Under the pieces are notes generated by a model. The model saw only the letters and a list, made by a program, of their open reading frames with translations. It did not search any database and was not told the origin of the DNA. Made by a program: the position numbers and the translations under genes. Below, piece after piece: positions 5,922 to 14,429 of a stretch of DNA of 18,057 bases. Source of the DNA: an uncultured Catenibacterium sp. (GTDB lineage: Bacteria > Bacillota_I > Bacilli_A > Erysipelotrichales > Coprobacillaceae); the NCBI RefSeq assembly GCF_900764565.1, contig NZ_CAAFOM010000175.1:1-18057 (forward strand), read 5' to 3'. The stretch's first letter is position 1, and each line of letters begins with the position of its first letter.

Positions 5922-6398
5922 ATGAGTTTAGTATTAGCAAGAATCGACCAGAGATTAATTCATGGTATTGTTGTTACACAGTGGGCAGGTGCCACACAGG
6001 CTAAAAGATTAATGGTAGTCGATGATGAAGTAAGTAAGGATGAAGTTCAGAAATCAGCAATGAGAATGAGTAAACCAGTGGGGACTGGTATGTCAATCAT
6101 TGATACAGAAACAGCTATCAAGAACTTTAACGCAGGTAAGTATGATAGCCACAATGTATTTATGGTTGTAAGAGAACCATCTACATTAGTTAAGTTAGCT
6201 GAGGGTGGCGTAAAGATTCCTAAAGTCAACATTGGTATTATCTTCGATGGGGAAGGTAAGACAACAGTGAAGAAGATGGTTTCAGTCAATGAAGAAGAAG
6301 TCAATGATTTAAAGAAATTACAGTCTATGGGTATTCCAGTGACATTCCACTTCGTACCAAGCGAAGCAGAAGAACCACTAGAAACATATATTAAATAA
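5922..6398 (+). CDS. PTS mannose/fructose/sorbose family EIIB
   Basis: A 158-residue cytoplasmic phosphocarrier. The N-terminal signature LARIDQRLIHGIVVTQW matches the family motif R.D.RL.HGQV; His14 is the predicted phosphorylation site. Gln10 stands where Asp is common (RIDDRLIHG) and Ile16 where Gln is common. The start is set by AAGGAGG 7 bases before ATG 5922; the frame open back to 5790 is leader. First gene of a six-gene operon. Confidence 0.93.
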   Translation: MSLVLARIDQRLIHGIVVTQWAGATQAKRLMVVDDEVSKDEVQKSAMRMSKPVGTGMSIIDTETAIKNFNAGKYDSHNVFMVVREPSTLVKLAEGGVKIPKVNIGIIFDGEGKTTVKKMVSVNEEEVNDLKKLQSMGIPVTFHFVPSEAEEPLETYIK

Positions 6399-6416
6399 TC
6401 GAGGGGGATAAGAAGT

Positions 6417-7214
6417 ATGCAGGTTATTCAAGGAGTATTAATCGTATTATTATCAATGTGGATGGTCTTAGACCAGCAGGGTATTGTCATTACAACATGG
6501 TTCCCAATCATGGTTGCATTCTTTGCAGGATTGATTATGGGAGATATGAAAACTGCCATGATTATTGGTGGTACATTCCAGTTAATGAACTTAGGTGTTG
6601 CCAACATTGGTGGTTCATCAGTACCTAACTGGGGTCTTGCAACAGTAGTTGGTATCTATGTTGCATGTAGAACGACAAATGATGTCGCTCAGGCAAAAGC
6701 AGTTGCCTTAGCAGTAGGTGTACCAGTTGGTATGCTTGGTATTCAGTTAGATGTATTCGCAAAGTTATTAAACACTTATGTAACACATGCAGCACAGAAA
6801 GCATGTAACGAAAAGAAGTTTGGTAAGATGAACAGAATCCTTTGGATTGGTCCTATGATCTTCGCTTTATCTACAGGTTTACCAACAGCTTTATGTGTAT
6901 TATTTGGTGATACAATCGTTAATGTCATCTTAAAATCAGTTCCAGTATGGTTCACAAATGGTTTATCTATCGCAGGAAATATGTTACCTGTTGTAGGTAT
7001 CGCATTATTATTACAAGTTATGCCAGCTAAGAAGTACTTATCAATGTTGATGATTGGATTTGTCTTCTCAGCTTACTTAAATGTACCAATGTTAGGCGTA
7101 TCTATTATTGGTTTAGCTATTGCTTACTATTTCTTTACAACACAGGTAAATAAAGCACCAGCAGTCGCAGCAGAAGGTGCAGTAATCGATGAAGGAGATG
7201 AATGGGATGAATAA
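6417..7214 (+). CDS. PTS mannose family EIIC
   Basis: A 265-residue membrane component that forms the sugar channel together with EIID. It begins MQVIQGVLIVLLSMWMVLDQQG, split as MQVIQGVLIVLL and SMWMVLDQQG, and shows the family segment GDMKTAMIIGGTFQLMNLGV with repeated hydrophobic spans and a short acidic tail (DEGDEWDE). GAGGGGG precedes ATG 6417. It follows EIIB by 18 bases and overlaps EIID by 8 bases. Confidence 0.93.
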   Translation: MQVIQGVLIVLLSMWMVLDQQGIVITTWFPIMVAFFAGLIMGDMKTAMIIGGTFQLMNLGVANIGGSSVPNWGLATVVGIYVACRTTNDVAQAKAVALAVGVPVGMLGIQLDVFAKLLNTYVTHAAQKACNEKKFGKMNRILWIGPMIFALSTGLPTALCVLFGDTIVNVILKSVPVWFTNGLSIAGNMLPVVGIALLLQVMPAKKYLSMLMIGFVFSAYLNVPMLGVSIIGLAIAYYFFTTQVNKAPAVAAEGAVIDEGDEWDE

Positions 7215-8028
7215 AGAAACACAGACAACAGAAGTTGTTACAAAGAAAGATCTTACAAAAGCCGCAGTACGTTACATGTTTATGGCATGTAATACATATA
7301 ACTATGAAAACCATCAGGGTCCAGCAGTTGTATTTGGATTAGAGAAGGTTTTAAGAAAGATTCATAAGAATAATGATGATGACTATGTTGCATCATTAAA
7401 TAACCACTTTAAATATTTCAATACAACAACTTGGATGGCTAACATCCTACTAGGTGCAAGTGTTGCCATGGAAGAAAAAGATGGTGTCAAAGCATTAGAT
7501 ACAGTACAGAACTTTAAAACAGGTATGATGGGTCCTCTTGCAGGTATTGGTGATACTTTAATCTGGGTACTTTATCCAACTATCATGGGGTCTATTGCAG
7601 CCTACATGGGTCTAGAAGGTAATCCTACAGGTGCATTGATCTGGATGTTACTTAATGTGCTTTTCTTCTTCTTTAGAATTAAGTTATTCCATCTAGGTTA
7701 TGATTCAGGTTTAAAGCTTATTACTTCATTAGGTGATAAGTTATCAGTCTTCACAGAAGCAGCATCTATCATGGGTCTAACAGTTATTGGGGCATTAATT
7801 CCTTCAGTTGTTAAAATGTCATTAGGTCTTGTCTTTAAATCAGGTAAAGTCAAATTAGCTATTCAGACAGGTGTCTTAGATAAGATCATGCCAGCTTTAT
7901 TACCAGTTGTACTTACATTTGTAGTCTATAAACTACTTGCATCTAAGAAATTGACTGTTATTCAGGTCATCTTCCTAATTATCATTCTTGCATTAGTCTG
8001 CTCATTCTTTGGAATTCTAGCTCTCTAA
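7207..8028 (+). CDS. PTS mannose family EIID
   Basis: A 273-residue membrane partner of EIIC. Typical EIID features are KAAVRYMFMACNTYNYENHQG near the N-terminus (split as AAVRYMFMACNT and YNYENHQG), GMMGPLAGIGDTL in the middle and hydrophobic helices towards the end. Three in-frame ATGs occur at 7189, 7198 and 7207; GGAG at 7193-7196 places the best start at 7207. It overlaps the EIIC stop, so translation is probably coupled. Confidence 0.92.
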   Translation: MNKETQTTEVVTKKDLTKAAVRYMFMACNTYNYENHQGPAVVFGLEKVLRKIHKNNDDDYVASLNNHFKYFNTTTWMANILLGASVAMEEKDGVKALDTVQNFKTGMMGPLAGIGDTLIWVLYPTIMGSIAAYMGLEGNPTGALIWMLLNVLFFFFRIKLFHLGYDSGLKLITSLGDKLSVFTEAASIMGLTVIGALIPSVVKMSLGLVFKSGKVKLAIQTGVLDKIMPALLPVVLTFVVYKLLASKKLTVIQVIFLIIILALVCSFFGILAL

Positions 8029-8052
8029 TCAAAACTTTCGGGGGAAAAGTCT

Positions 8053-8475
8053 ATGAGAAAAATCGTTTTAGCCAGCCATCATTTACTCGCTGATGGTTTA
8101 AAAGATACAATCCAGTATGTTATGCCAACTTTAACTGATATTAAGTCAGTGAGCGCTTATATGGATAATGTACCTGTGGAAAAACAGTTAAAAGAAGTAC
8201 TTGGTGAAATCAATGAAGATGATGAATACATCATCTTCACTGATATGCTTGGGGGTAGTGTGAATCAGGAAGCAGTCAAATATTTACAATATCCTAATGT
8301 ATATGTGATTACAGGAATGAACTTACCTATCGTATTAAGTGTATGCTTATCACTATCTAGCTGTGATAAAGTCGATGAAGATGTTATTAGAAGTGCAATT
8401 GATGATGCGAAATCACAGATTGTTTATGTCAATGATGTGATGAAGAATATGGGGGCTGATGAAGATGACGAATAA
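8053..8475 (+). CDS. PTS mannose family EIIA
   Basis: A 140-residue cytoplasmic protein that takes phosphate from HPr and passes it to EIIB. The start MRKIVLASHHLLADGL aligns with the family active-site motif ASHG.LA.G, making His9 the predicted phospho-acceptor (a second His10 follows). The segment TDMLGGSVNQEA matches the conserved TD.-GGS motif. A GGGGG-type RBS lies before ATG 8053. Its 3' end overlaps the GH13 gene by 11 bases. A separate EIIA gene, not a fused EIIAB, completes the transporter. Confidence 0.92.
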   Translation: MRKIVLASHHLLADGLKDTIQYVMPTLTDIKSVSAYMDNVPVEKQLKEVLGEINEDDEYIIFTDMLGGSVNQEAVKYLQYPNVYVITGMNLPIVLSVCLSLSSCDKVDEDVIRSAIDDAKSQIVYVNDVMKNMGADEDDE

Positions 8476-10144
8476 AGATTGGTGGAAAAGTAGTGTAGTC
8501 TATCAGGTTTATCCACAAAGTTTTAATGATACCAACCATGATGGTATTGGAGATTTAAAGGGTATTACAGAAAAACTACCTTATTTATCTAAATTAGGTA
8601 TTGATGTTATCTGGTTAAATCCTATCTATGAATCACCATTAGTAGATAATGGTTATGATATTGCGAACTATAGAAAGATCAATCCAATGTATGGCACAAT
8701 GGAAGACTTTGATGAACTGTTAGAAACAGCACATAGTATGAATATTAAGATTATTATGGACTTAGTAGTCAATCATACAAGTGACCAGCATGAATGGTTC
8801 TTAAAGTCTAAATCTTCTAGAGATAATGAATATTCTGATTTCTATATCTGGAAAGATCCTAAAGAAGATGGCAGTGAACCTACTAACTGGGGCGCTACAT
8901 TTGGTGGTGCTGCATGGACTTATGTTCCTGAAAGAAAACAGTATTATCTTCATTGTTTTGCGCCAGGACAGCCTGATTTAAACTGGGAAAATCCTAAAGT
9001 AAGAGAAGCTGTTTATAATGAAATGCGCTTCTGGTTAGATAAAGGTATTGATGGTTATAGAATGGATGTTATCTCTTTATTAAGTAAGAGACAGAACTTC
9101 CTAGATGCCTTACCTGGAGAATATGATTATGCAAAGTCATATTATAAAGGGGCTTCTAATGGACCACGTATTCATGAATTCCTACATGAGATGAATAGAG
9201 AAGTCTTATCACACTACAACATTATGACTGTAGGTGAAACAGCCAATACAAATGTCCAGCAGGGTAAGCTTTATACTGATCCTTCTAGACAGGAATTAAA
9301 CATGGTATTCCAGTTTGACCATATGCATATAGACTATGGTGAATACGGTAAGTTCTCTGATGTAAGATTTAAACTTTGTGATTTAAAGAAGAGCTTATCA
9401 ACTTGGATCAATGATTTAGGTGATGGATGGAACTCTCTTTATTGGGATAACCATGACCAGCCTAGAAATGTCACTCGTTTTGGTGATGATGGTGTGTATC
9501 GTGTAGAATCAGCTAAGATGTTAGCTACTTTATTACATATGATGAAGGGTACACCTTATGTTTTCCAGGGTGATGAATTAGGTATGAAAGATGTACCTTT
9601 TGAATCACTTGATCAATATAAAGATATTGAAACAGTCTTTATGTGTCAGAAGATGAAGGACAATGGTGAATCAGAAGATACAATCAAGAAATATGCTTAT
9701 TTAAGTTCAAGAGATAATGCAAGAACACCATTCCCTTGGAATGGAGAAGAGGGTTCTGGTTTCTCTGATGTAAAACCTTGGATTGATTATTCACCAGACA
9801 ATAAATTCATCAATGCGGAAAATGAATTAAAAGATCCAAACTCTGTATTCTATTATTATCAGAAGTTAATTCGTTTAAGAAAAGAAAATCCCGTTATTGT
9901 CCATGGATCTTATAAACTATTAGACGAAGAAGATTCAGATATCTTCTCATATGAAAGAGAATATGAAGGTAAGAAATTACTTGTAGTATGTTCTTTCGCA
10001 AAAGAGAAGGTAAGATATACATTACCAGATGACTATAAGGATGCAGAAATTCTTATTGGAAATTATGAGAATGTATTGAAAACAGATGATAAAAATATTA
10101 TTCTAAATCCATATCAAGCAGTAGTTTATCTTACAAAGGAGTAA
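8465..10144 (+). CDS. GH13 oligo-1,6-glucosidase (alpha-glucosidase)
   Basis: A 559-residue cytoplasmic alpha-glucosidase of GH13, closest by eye to the oligo-1,6-glucosidase/MalL/trehalose-6-phosphate hydrolase group (subfamilies 31/29). The catalytic residues are intact: nucleophile Asp201 (GYRMDVI), acid/base Glu258 (TVGETA) and Asp331 (WDNHDQPR). The N-terminal calcium-type loop is NDTNHDGIGD (21-30). Val202 just after the nucleophile is the residue linked to alpha-1,6 preference in this subfamily; alpha-1,4 enzymes tend to have Thr. The start is ATG 8465: GGGGG lies 9 bases upstream, while ATG 8459 is too close. It probably cleaves the sugar, or sugar phosphate, brought in by the preceding PTS. 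TreC-like activity cannot be excluded. Confidence 0.85.
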   Translation: MTNKDWWKSSVVYQVYPQSFNDTNHDGIGDLKGITEKLPYLSKLGIDVIWLNPIYESPLVDNGYDIANYRKINPMYGTMEDFDELLETAHSMNIKIIMDLVVNHTSDQHEWFLKSKSSRDNEYSDFYIWKDPKEDGSEPTNWGATFGGAAWTYVPERKQYYLHCFAPGQPDLNWENPKVREAVYNEMRFWLDKGIDGYRMDVISLLSKRQNFLDALPGEYDYAKSYYKGASNGPRIHEFLHEMNREVLSHYNIMTVGETANTNVQQGKLYTDPSRQELNMVFQFDHMHIDYGEYGKFSDVRFKLCDLKKSLSTWINDLGDGWNSLYWDNHDQPRNVTRFGDDGVYRVESAKMLATLLHMMKGTPYVFQGDELGMKDVPFESLDQYKDIETVFMCQKMKDNGESEDTIKKYAYLSSRDNARTPFPWNGEEGSGFSDVKPWIDYSPDNKFINAENELKDPNSVFYYYQKLIRLRKENPVIVHGSYKLLDEEDSDIFSYEREYEGKKLLVVCSFAKEKVRYTLPDDYKDAEILIGNYENVLKTDDKNIILNPYQAVVYLTKE

Positions 10145-10150
10145 TATGGT

Positions 10151-10903
10151 ATGGACTTTGACACACAAGCAGGACTTATTTATTCAACACTAAGTGATAA
10201 TGAAAAAGACATGATTCAATACATCAGAAACCATAAATCTGATGTTGTGGACATGCCTATAAATGAACTTGCGAAAGTTCTGCTTTCGTCAAAGAGTTCT
10301 GTATTACGTTTAGCACAGAAGCTAGGCTATACAGGTTATTCGGAATTAAAGTATTCTTTAAAGAAGGATATAGTGAAGAAAGCTGTTGTTCCTACAGATT
10401 TGGTTGAAAAATTTAGAAAAGAGATTGATAAAACATTTGAATATGCATCGCAGGTAAACTTTGTCCCTTTGATCACCGAAATCCATAACGCAAGACAAGT
10501 CATTTTATATGCGACAGGTTTTTCTCAGAACAACTATACAAAACAATTCTCCAGTGAGCTATTCATGTCAGGACGTTCAAATTATATTGTATCTGGTGAA
10601 ACTAATTTCGAAGTTATCTCACACTCCCTAAATAGTGATGATTTCGTTATTATTATTTCATTGTCAGGCAATACACCAGGTATTAGATCAATAGTCAATG
10701 AATTAAATATGAGGGATATATCTATTCTTTCTATAACTGAGCTGGGAAAGAATTTCCTTGTAGAAAATTCAGATTATCAGCTCTACTATAATACAACAGA
10801 ATTTCCTCTTGAAGATGAACATATCATCTCTATGAATGCGGTAGGAATTGTTCTTACGATTCTTGCAAGAAAGTATCAAGAATTCGCATTCTTTGATGAG
10901 TAA
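10151..10903 (+). CDS. RpiR-family transcriptional regulator (operon-end copy)
   Basis: A 250-residue protein with an N-terminal helix-turn-helix (about 15-75; INELAKVLLSSKSSVLRLAQKLG, split as INELAKVLL and SSKSSVLRLAQKLG) and a C-terminal SIS domain (about 110-245) containing VIIISLSGNTPGIRSI, the phosphosugar-binding pattern. GGAG 9 bases upstream sets ATG 10151. It is the last gene of the mannose-type PTS/glucosidase operon, 6 bases after the glucosidase stop, and probably senses the phosphorylated substrate and controls this operon. It is clearly a different gene from the RpiR protein at 357-1148. Confidence 0.92.
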   Translation: MDFDTQAGLIYSTLSDNEKDMIQYIRNHKSDVVDMPINELAKVLLSSKSSVLRLAQKLGYTGYSELKYSLKKDIVKKAVVPTDLVEKFRKEIDKTFEYASQVNFVPLITEIHNARQVILYATGFSQNNYTKQFSSELFMSGRSNYIVSGETNFEVISHSLNSDDFVIIISLSGNTPGIRSIVNELNMRDISILSITELGKNFLVENSDYQLYYNTTEFPLEDEHIISMNAVGIVLTILARKYQEFAFFDE

Positions 10904-10927
10904 AGTCAGACTTAATGATCTGACTTT
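10902..10927 (+). terminator. Rho-independent terminator of the mannose-type PTS operon
   Basis: 9-bp arms AAAGTCAGA (10902-10910) and TCTGACTTT (10919-10927) around an 8-base loop, followed by more T. It starts within the stop codon of the RpiR gene. Confidence 0.93.
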
Positions 10928-10936
10928 TTTTGTGTG

Positions 10937-10955
10937 TGGTATAATAGTGAAGGAG
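10937..10955 (+). promoter_or_regulatory. Extended -10 promoter of the small coiled-coil gene
   Basis: TGGTATAAT (TATAAT at 10940-10945 with the TG extension) lies directly after the operon terminator. The expected transcript start (about 10952) falls on the AAGGAG ribosome binding site, giving a very short leader. Confidence 0.65.
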
Positions 10956-10965
10956 AGTGGTTAAG

Positions 10966-11100
10966 ATGAAACAAAATAAGAAAGCTTCATTGAAGAAAGA
11001 GATAGAAGCACTTAAAAAGAAGAATACTAAACTTGAACAGGAAAATGAGTTCATGAAGAAAGTAATAGAGATCAATAAAAAGGCGATTCGCTCAAAGTGA
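10966..11100 (+). CDS. Small coiled-coil protein, unknown function
   Basis: A 44-residue, very basic protein with heptad-like spacing (LKKEIEALKKKNTKLEQEN, then EFMKKVIEINKKAIRSK), predicted to be one long amphipathic helix. It has its own extended -10 promoter and an RBS (AAGGAG, 10 bases upstream). The last codons form the left arm of a terminator, and the stop overlaps the end of the convergent LacI gene by 9 bases. The helix resembles the coiled coil of IS3-type OrfA proteins, but there is no helix-turn-helix and no OrfB, so a transposase remnant is only a possibility. Confidence 0.6.
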   Translation: MKQNKKASLKKEIEALKKKNTKLEQENEFMKKVIEINKKAIRSK

Positions 11101-11109
11101 ATCGCCTTT
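11079..11109. terminator. Bidirectional terminator shared by convergent genes
   Basis: Perfect 11-bp arms AAAGGCGATTC (11079-11089) and GAATCGCCTTT (11099-11109) around a 9-base loop. The hairpin contains the stop codons of both the small coiled-coil gene (plus) and the LacI gene (minus). It can therefore end transcripts from both sides. Confidence 0.85.
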
Positions 11110-12102
11110 GTTCATTTCCTTTACACTTTGTCTTTTTCTTATTGTGAATGGCACTATTGAGCGTGTCGCAAACATAGTAGGTGTTTCTATATGTTTAATA
11201 AGCTGGACAACAGATTCCATACCTAACTGATTCGGACTGACATCAATAGAAGTGAGTGGTGGTTCTGAGAAACGTGCAAAGATAGAATTATTAAAGCTGA
11301 CAATAGAAATATCATCAGGTACTTTCTTTCCTATTTCAGTAATCAGTCTAACCATAATGACTGCATAAATATCATCACATACGACAAAAGCAGTAGGACA
11401 ATCATCACTTCTTAATAATTTAAGTATTTCATCAGGATTATAAGAATAGCTTGAAGAAAGTTTTTTAATATAGTCTTCTTTCACTTCATAACCTGCTTCG
11501 GATAAAGCTTGTATATAGCCAAGACGTCGATCTGTAGAATATTGAGCCACTTTTTTTTCACCAATATAGCCAATCTTTTGATGTCCTTTTTTTAATAAGT
11601 ATTTCACTGCCTCATAGCCTGCTTGTACATTATCTGTATCCACACTGATTGATGTAATGGAGTCCATTGTTGGTTTACCAATTATAATATAAGGAATCAT
11701 ACGTTCTCTTAAATAATCTGTAACAGAAGAATCAATCTTCGCATTTAAGAAGATGTATCCTTCACAATCCGCAATTTCCATACTTGTCTTCATTTCTCTC
11801 GTATCGGCACCAGTAATAATATGAAGACTATAACGCCCTTTATTACACATATAACTAATACCTCTTACTATTTCTAGATAGAATGGATTTTCATAGACAT
11901 CTACCATAGAACGTGGAAAGACGACACCAACATCATGTTTCTTAATATGTGACTTATCATATACATAACCAAGTTCATCCATTACTTTACGTACTTTTTC
12001 TTTCGTTTCTTCACTAATAGAATAATGATTATTAATTGTACGAGATACAGTGGATGGAGATACTCCTGCTTTTTTCGCAATGTCTTTAATTGTGATAGCC
12101 AT
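11092..12102 (-). CDS. malR: LacI-family transcriptional regulator, MalR-like
   Basis: A 336-residue LacI/GalR-family repressor. The N-terminus is a textbook DNA-binding domain (ITIKDIAKKAGVSPSTVSR, residues 3-21), with the hinge helix around KVMDELGY. It is followed by a periplasmic-binding-protein-like sensor domain (HDVGVVFPRS onward; RRLGYIQAL; DDISIVSFNNS). I chose ATG 12100-12102 because GAGGTG lies 6 bases upstream; the ATG three codons earlier overlaps that site. It diverges from the maltose-type PTS operon and is the natural candidate repressor of it, as MalR is in other Bacillota. The symbol rests on context. Confidence 0.85.
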   Translation of the reverse strand: MAITIKDIAKKAGVSPSTVSRTINNHYSISEETKEKVRKVMDELGYVYDKSHIKKHDVGVVFPRSMVDVYENPFYLEIVRGISYMCNKGRYSLHIITGADTREMKTSMEIADCEGYIFLNAKIDSSVTDYLRERMIPYIIIGKPTMDSITSISVDTDNVQAGYEAVKYLLKKGHQKIGYIGEKKVAQYSTDRRLGYIQALSEAGYEVKEDYIKKLSSSYSYNPDEILKLLRSDDCPTAFVVCDDIYAVIMVRLITEIGKKVPDDISIVSFNNSIFARFSEPPLTSIDVSPNQLGMESVVQLIKHIETPTMFATRSIVPFTIRKRQSVKEMNKGDSL

Positions 12103-12120
12103 TATAATCACCTCACTCTT

Positions 12121-12171
12121 ATTATACTCATTATTGGTATGTTGCGCTACAGTTGCGCTAATAATTGCAGA
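12121..12171 (-). promoter_or_regulatory. LacI gene promoter with TTGCGCTA direct repeats
   Basis: On the minus strand a TATAAT -10 lies at 12121-12126. On the plus strand GTTGCGCTA occurs twice (12141-12149 and 12152-12160), 11 bp apart, followed by a related TTGC at 12165. These near one-turn direct repeats cover the -35 area of the LacI promoter and could bind a regulator acting on both divergent promoters. Confidence 0.5.
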
Positions 12172-12209
12172 ATATATGCGTAAATACCCTGTTTTATTGC
12201 ATAAATTCT

Positions 12210-12238
12210 ATTGTGAAAGTGTTTACAATGATTAAAAT
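12210..12238 (+). promoter_or_regulatory. Promoter and LacI/CcpA-type operator of the maltose operon
   Basis: TTGTGA (12211-12216) and TAAAAT (12233-12238) form a -35/-10 pair with 16-bp spacing. The near-palindrome ATTGTGAAAGTGTTTACAAT (12210-12229) fills the spacer and the -35, which suits repression. Its core TGAAAGTGTTTACA departs from the cre consensus at one base (C to T). Either the adjacent LacI-family protein or CcpA could bind. Confidence 0.7.
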
Positions 12239-12294
12239 AGGATTTGTAAGGAAAAGGGAGTAAGACATAACCTTATTAAGAAGGAGGAAAGAAT

Positions 12295-14427
12295 ATGAGT
12301 AAGGGAAAAGTTTTATGTATGCCCCTCAAGGGTAAAGTAGTACCAATCACTGATGTCCCAGATTCTGTATTTTCAGAAAAGATGATGGGCGATGGATGTG
12401 CCATCATTCCAGAAGATGGAAAAGTATATGCACCAGACAACTGTGTAGTAAAAATGGTTGCACCTACAAAACATGCAGTTGGTCTTGTGACTGATGATGG
12501 TATTGAAATCTTAATCCATTTTGGATTAGATACAGTACAGTATCAGGGTGAAGGTTTTACATGGCATGTAAAAGAAGGCCAGACAGTAGAAAAGGGAGAT
12601 TTATTATATGAAGCAGATTTAGATTTCTTTAAATCTAAAGGTGTCAATACAATGACTCCATTCGTATTTACTAAAGAAGATGATCTTAAAGGTAAGAAGA
12701 TTGTCTTAAAGAAAGGTGCTCATAATGTAAAGGATGAAATGCTTGTACTTGAAGAAGTAGCTGCTCCTAAGGCAGCACCTGAAAAGAAGAAGAAAAAAGG
12801 AATTAACTTTGACTTCTTACAGAAATTAGGTAAAGCATTAATGACAGTTATCGCAGTAATGCCTGCAGCTGGTTTAATGATTTCATTAGGTAAAGTATTC
12901 CAGATGTTTGGTGCAGATGTTGCCTTTGTTATGACTGTTGGTTCTGTCATGGAACAGATTGGTTGGGCAGTTATCAACAACCTACATATCTTATTCGCAG
13001 CTGCTATTGGTGGTAACTGGGCTAAAGATCGTGCCGGAGGTGCATTCGCAGCCGTTATCGCATTTATCTTAATCAATAACATCACAGGTACAATCTTTGG
13101 TGTTACAGCCGATATGGTGAATAGTAGTAAAGTCATTTATACACATACATTATTTGGTGCTAAGATTCCAGTCGCAAACTATTTCACAACAGTACTTGGA
13201 TCTGCAGCACTTAATATGGGTGTCTTTGTAGGTATTATTGCTGGTTTCGTTGGTGGTATTGTTTACAACAAATACTATAACTTCCGTAAATTACCTGATT
13301 GCTTATCATTCTTTAATGGTAAACGTTTCGTTCCATTAATGGTAATTGTTCATTCAGTAGTGATCGCAGTTATTATGTCAGTTGTATGGCCATTTGTTCA
13401 GGGTGGTATCAATAGCTTTGGTGTTTGGCTTGCAAACTCTAGTAAAACAGCACCAATCATCGCACCATTCTTATATGGTATGTTAGAACGTCTATTATTA
13501 CCATTTGGTTTACATCATATGTTAACTATTCCAGTTAACTACACTTCATTTGGTGGTACATACACTATCATGACTGGTTTACAGAAGGGTACAAAAGTAT
13601 TCGGTCAGGATCCATTATGGTTAGCTTGGGTGACAGACTTAATTAACTTAAAGAAAGCTGGAAACATCACAGCTTACAATCACTTATTAACAACAGTTAC
13701 TCCTGCTCGTTTCAAAGTAGGTCAGATGATCGGTGCAACTGGTCTATTAGCTGGTTTCGCTTATGCAATGTATAAGAACGTAGATAAAGATAAACAGCCT
13801 AAATATAAATCAATGTTTATTTCTACATTCGTGGCTACTTTCTTAACAGGTGTTACAGAACCTCTAGAATTCATGTTTATGTTCGCAGCAGTTCCACTAT
13901 ATGGTGTTTATGCAGTACTTCAAGGTTTAGCTTTCGCAGCAGCTGATATTGTTCATTTAAGAGTTCATTCATTTGGTAATATCGAGTTCTTAACTCGTGT
14001 TCCTATGGCAGTTCAGGCAGGTTTACTTGGTGATGTTATTAACTTCGTTATTGCATGTGTCGTATTTGCAGTAGTTGGTTACTTTGTTGCAAACTTCATG
14101 ATCAAGAAGTTTAACTTCGCTACACCAGGTAGACTTGGTAACTATGATGATATGGAAAGTGATGAAGCATCTACAGCACATGAAGGCAGTGCTCAGGTTG
14201 AAGCTATTATCAACTTACTTGGTGGTAGAGATAATATCCAGTTAGTTGATGCATGTATGACTCGTTTAAGAGTTACAGTTAACGATGTCAATAAGGTTGC
14301 AGATGTTGATGCTTGGAAGAAGGAAGGCGCAAAGGGTCTTCTTAAGAAGGATAACGGTGTTCAGGCTGTTTATGGACCTAAAGCCGATGTTCTTAAGTCA
14401 GATATCAATGATGCCTTAGGTAAATAA
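12295..14427 (+). CDS. PTS EIIABC, glucose/maltose family (MalT-like)
   Basis: A 710-residue fused permease with domain order IIA-IIC-IIB. IIA spans about 1-150, with His75 in EILIHFG as the predicted phospho-acceptor and the partner His60 in PTKHAVG. A charged linker (AAPKAAPEKKKKKG) joins it to IIC (about 170-620), which contains LERLLLPFGLHHML and GVTEPLEFMFMF. IIB follows (about 635-710), with Cys654 in DACMTRLRVTV. The IIC segment HLRVHSFGNIEFLTRVPM resembles, from memory, maltose-type MalT permeases more than PtsG, and the downstream genes support maltose. GGAGG lies before the ATG. Glucose or another alpha-glucoside remains possible. Confidence 0.88.
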   Translation: MSKGKVLCMPLKGKVVPITDVPDSVFSEKMMGDGCAIIPEDGKVYAPDNCVVKMVAPTKHAVGLVTDDGIEILIHFGLDTVQYQGEGFTWHVKEGQTVEKGDLLYEADLDFFKSKGVNTMTPFVFTKEDDLKGKKIVLKKGAHNVKDEMLVLEEVAAPKAAPEKKKKKGINFDFLQKLGKALMTVIAVMPAAGLMISLGKVFQMFGADVAFVMTVGSVMEQIGWAVINNLHILFAAAIGGNWAKDRAGGAFAAVIAFILINNITGTIFGVTADMVNSSKVIYTHTLFGAKIPVANYFTTVLGSAALNMGVFVGIIAGFVGGIVYNKYYNFRKLPDCLSFFNGKRFVPLMVIVHSVVIAVIMSVVWPFVQGGINSFGVWLANSSKTAPIIAPFLYGMLERLLLPFGLHHMLTIPVNYTSFGGTYTIMTGLQKGTKVFGQDPLWLAWVTDLINLKKAGNITAYNHLLTTVTPARFKVGQMIGATGLLAGFAYAMYKNVDKDKQPKYKSMFISTFVATFLTGVTEPLEFMFMFAAVPLYGVYAVLQGLAFAAADIVHLRVHSFGNIEFLTRVPMAVQAGLLGDVINFVIACVVFAVVGYFVANFMIKKFNFATPGRLGNYDDMESDEASTAHEGSAQVEAIINLLGGRDNIQLVDACMTRLRVTVNDVNKVADVDAWKKEGAKGLLKKDNGVQAVYGPKADVLKSDINDALGK

Positions 14428-14429
14428 AT

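Noticed and set aside
10966..11100. IS3-type transposase OrfA fragment
   Set aside because: Only a generic charged coiled coil is shared; there is no helix-turn-helix, OrfB or terminal inverted repeats, and the gene has its own promoter and terminator.
12050..12235. Plus-strand frame of 61 codons across the LacI promoter
   Set aside because: It overlaps the LacI start and both promoters and has no RBS; it is a shadow frame.
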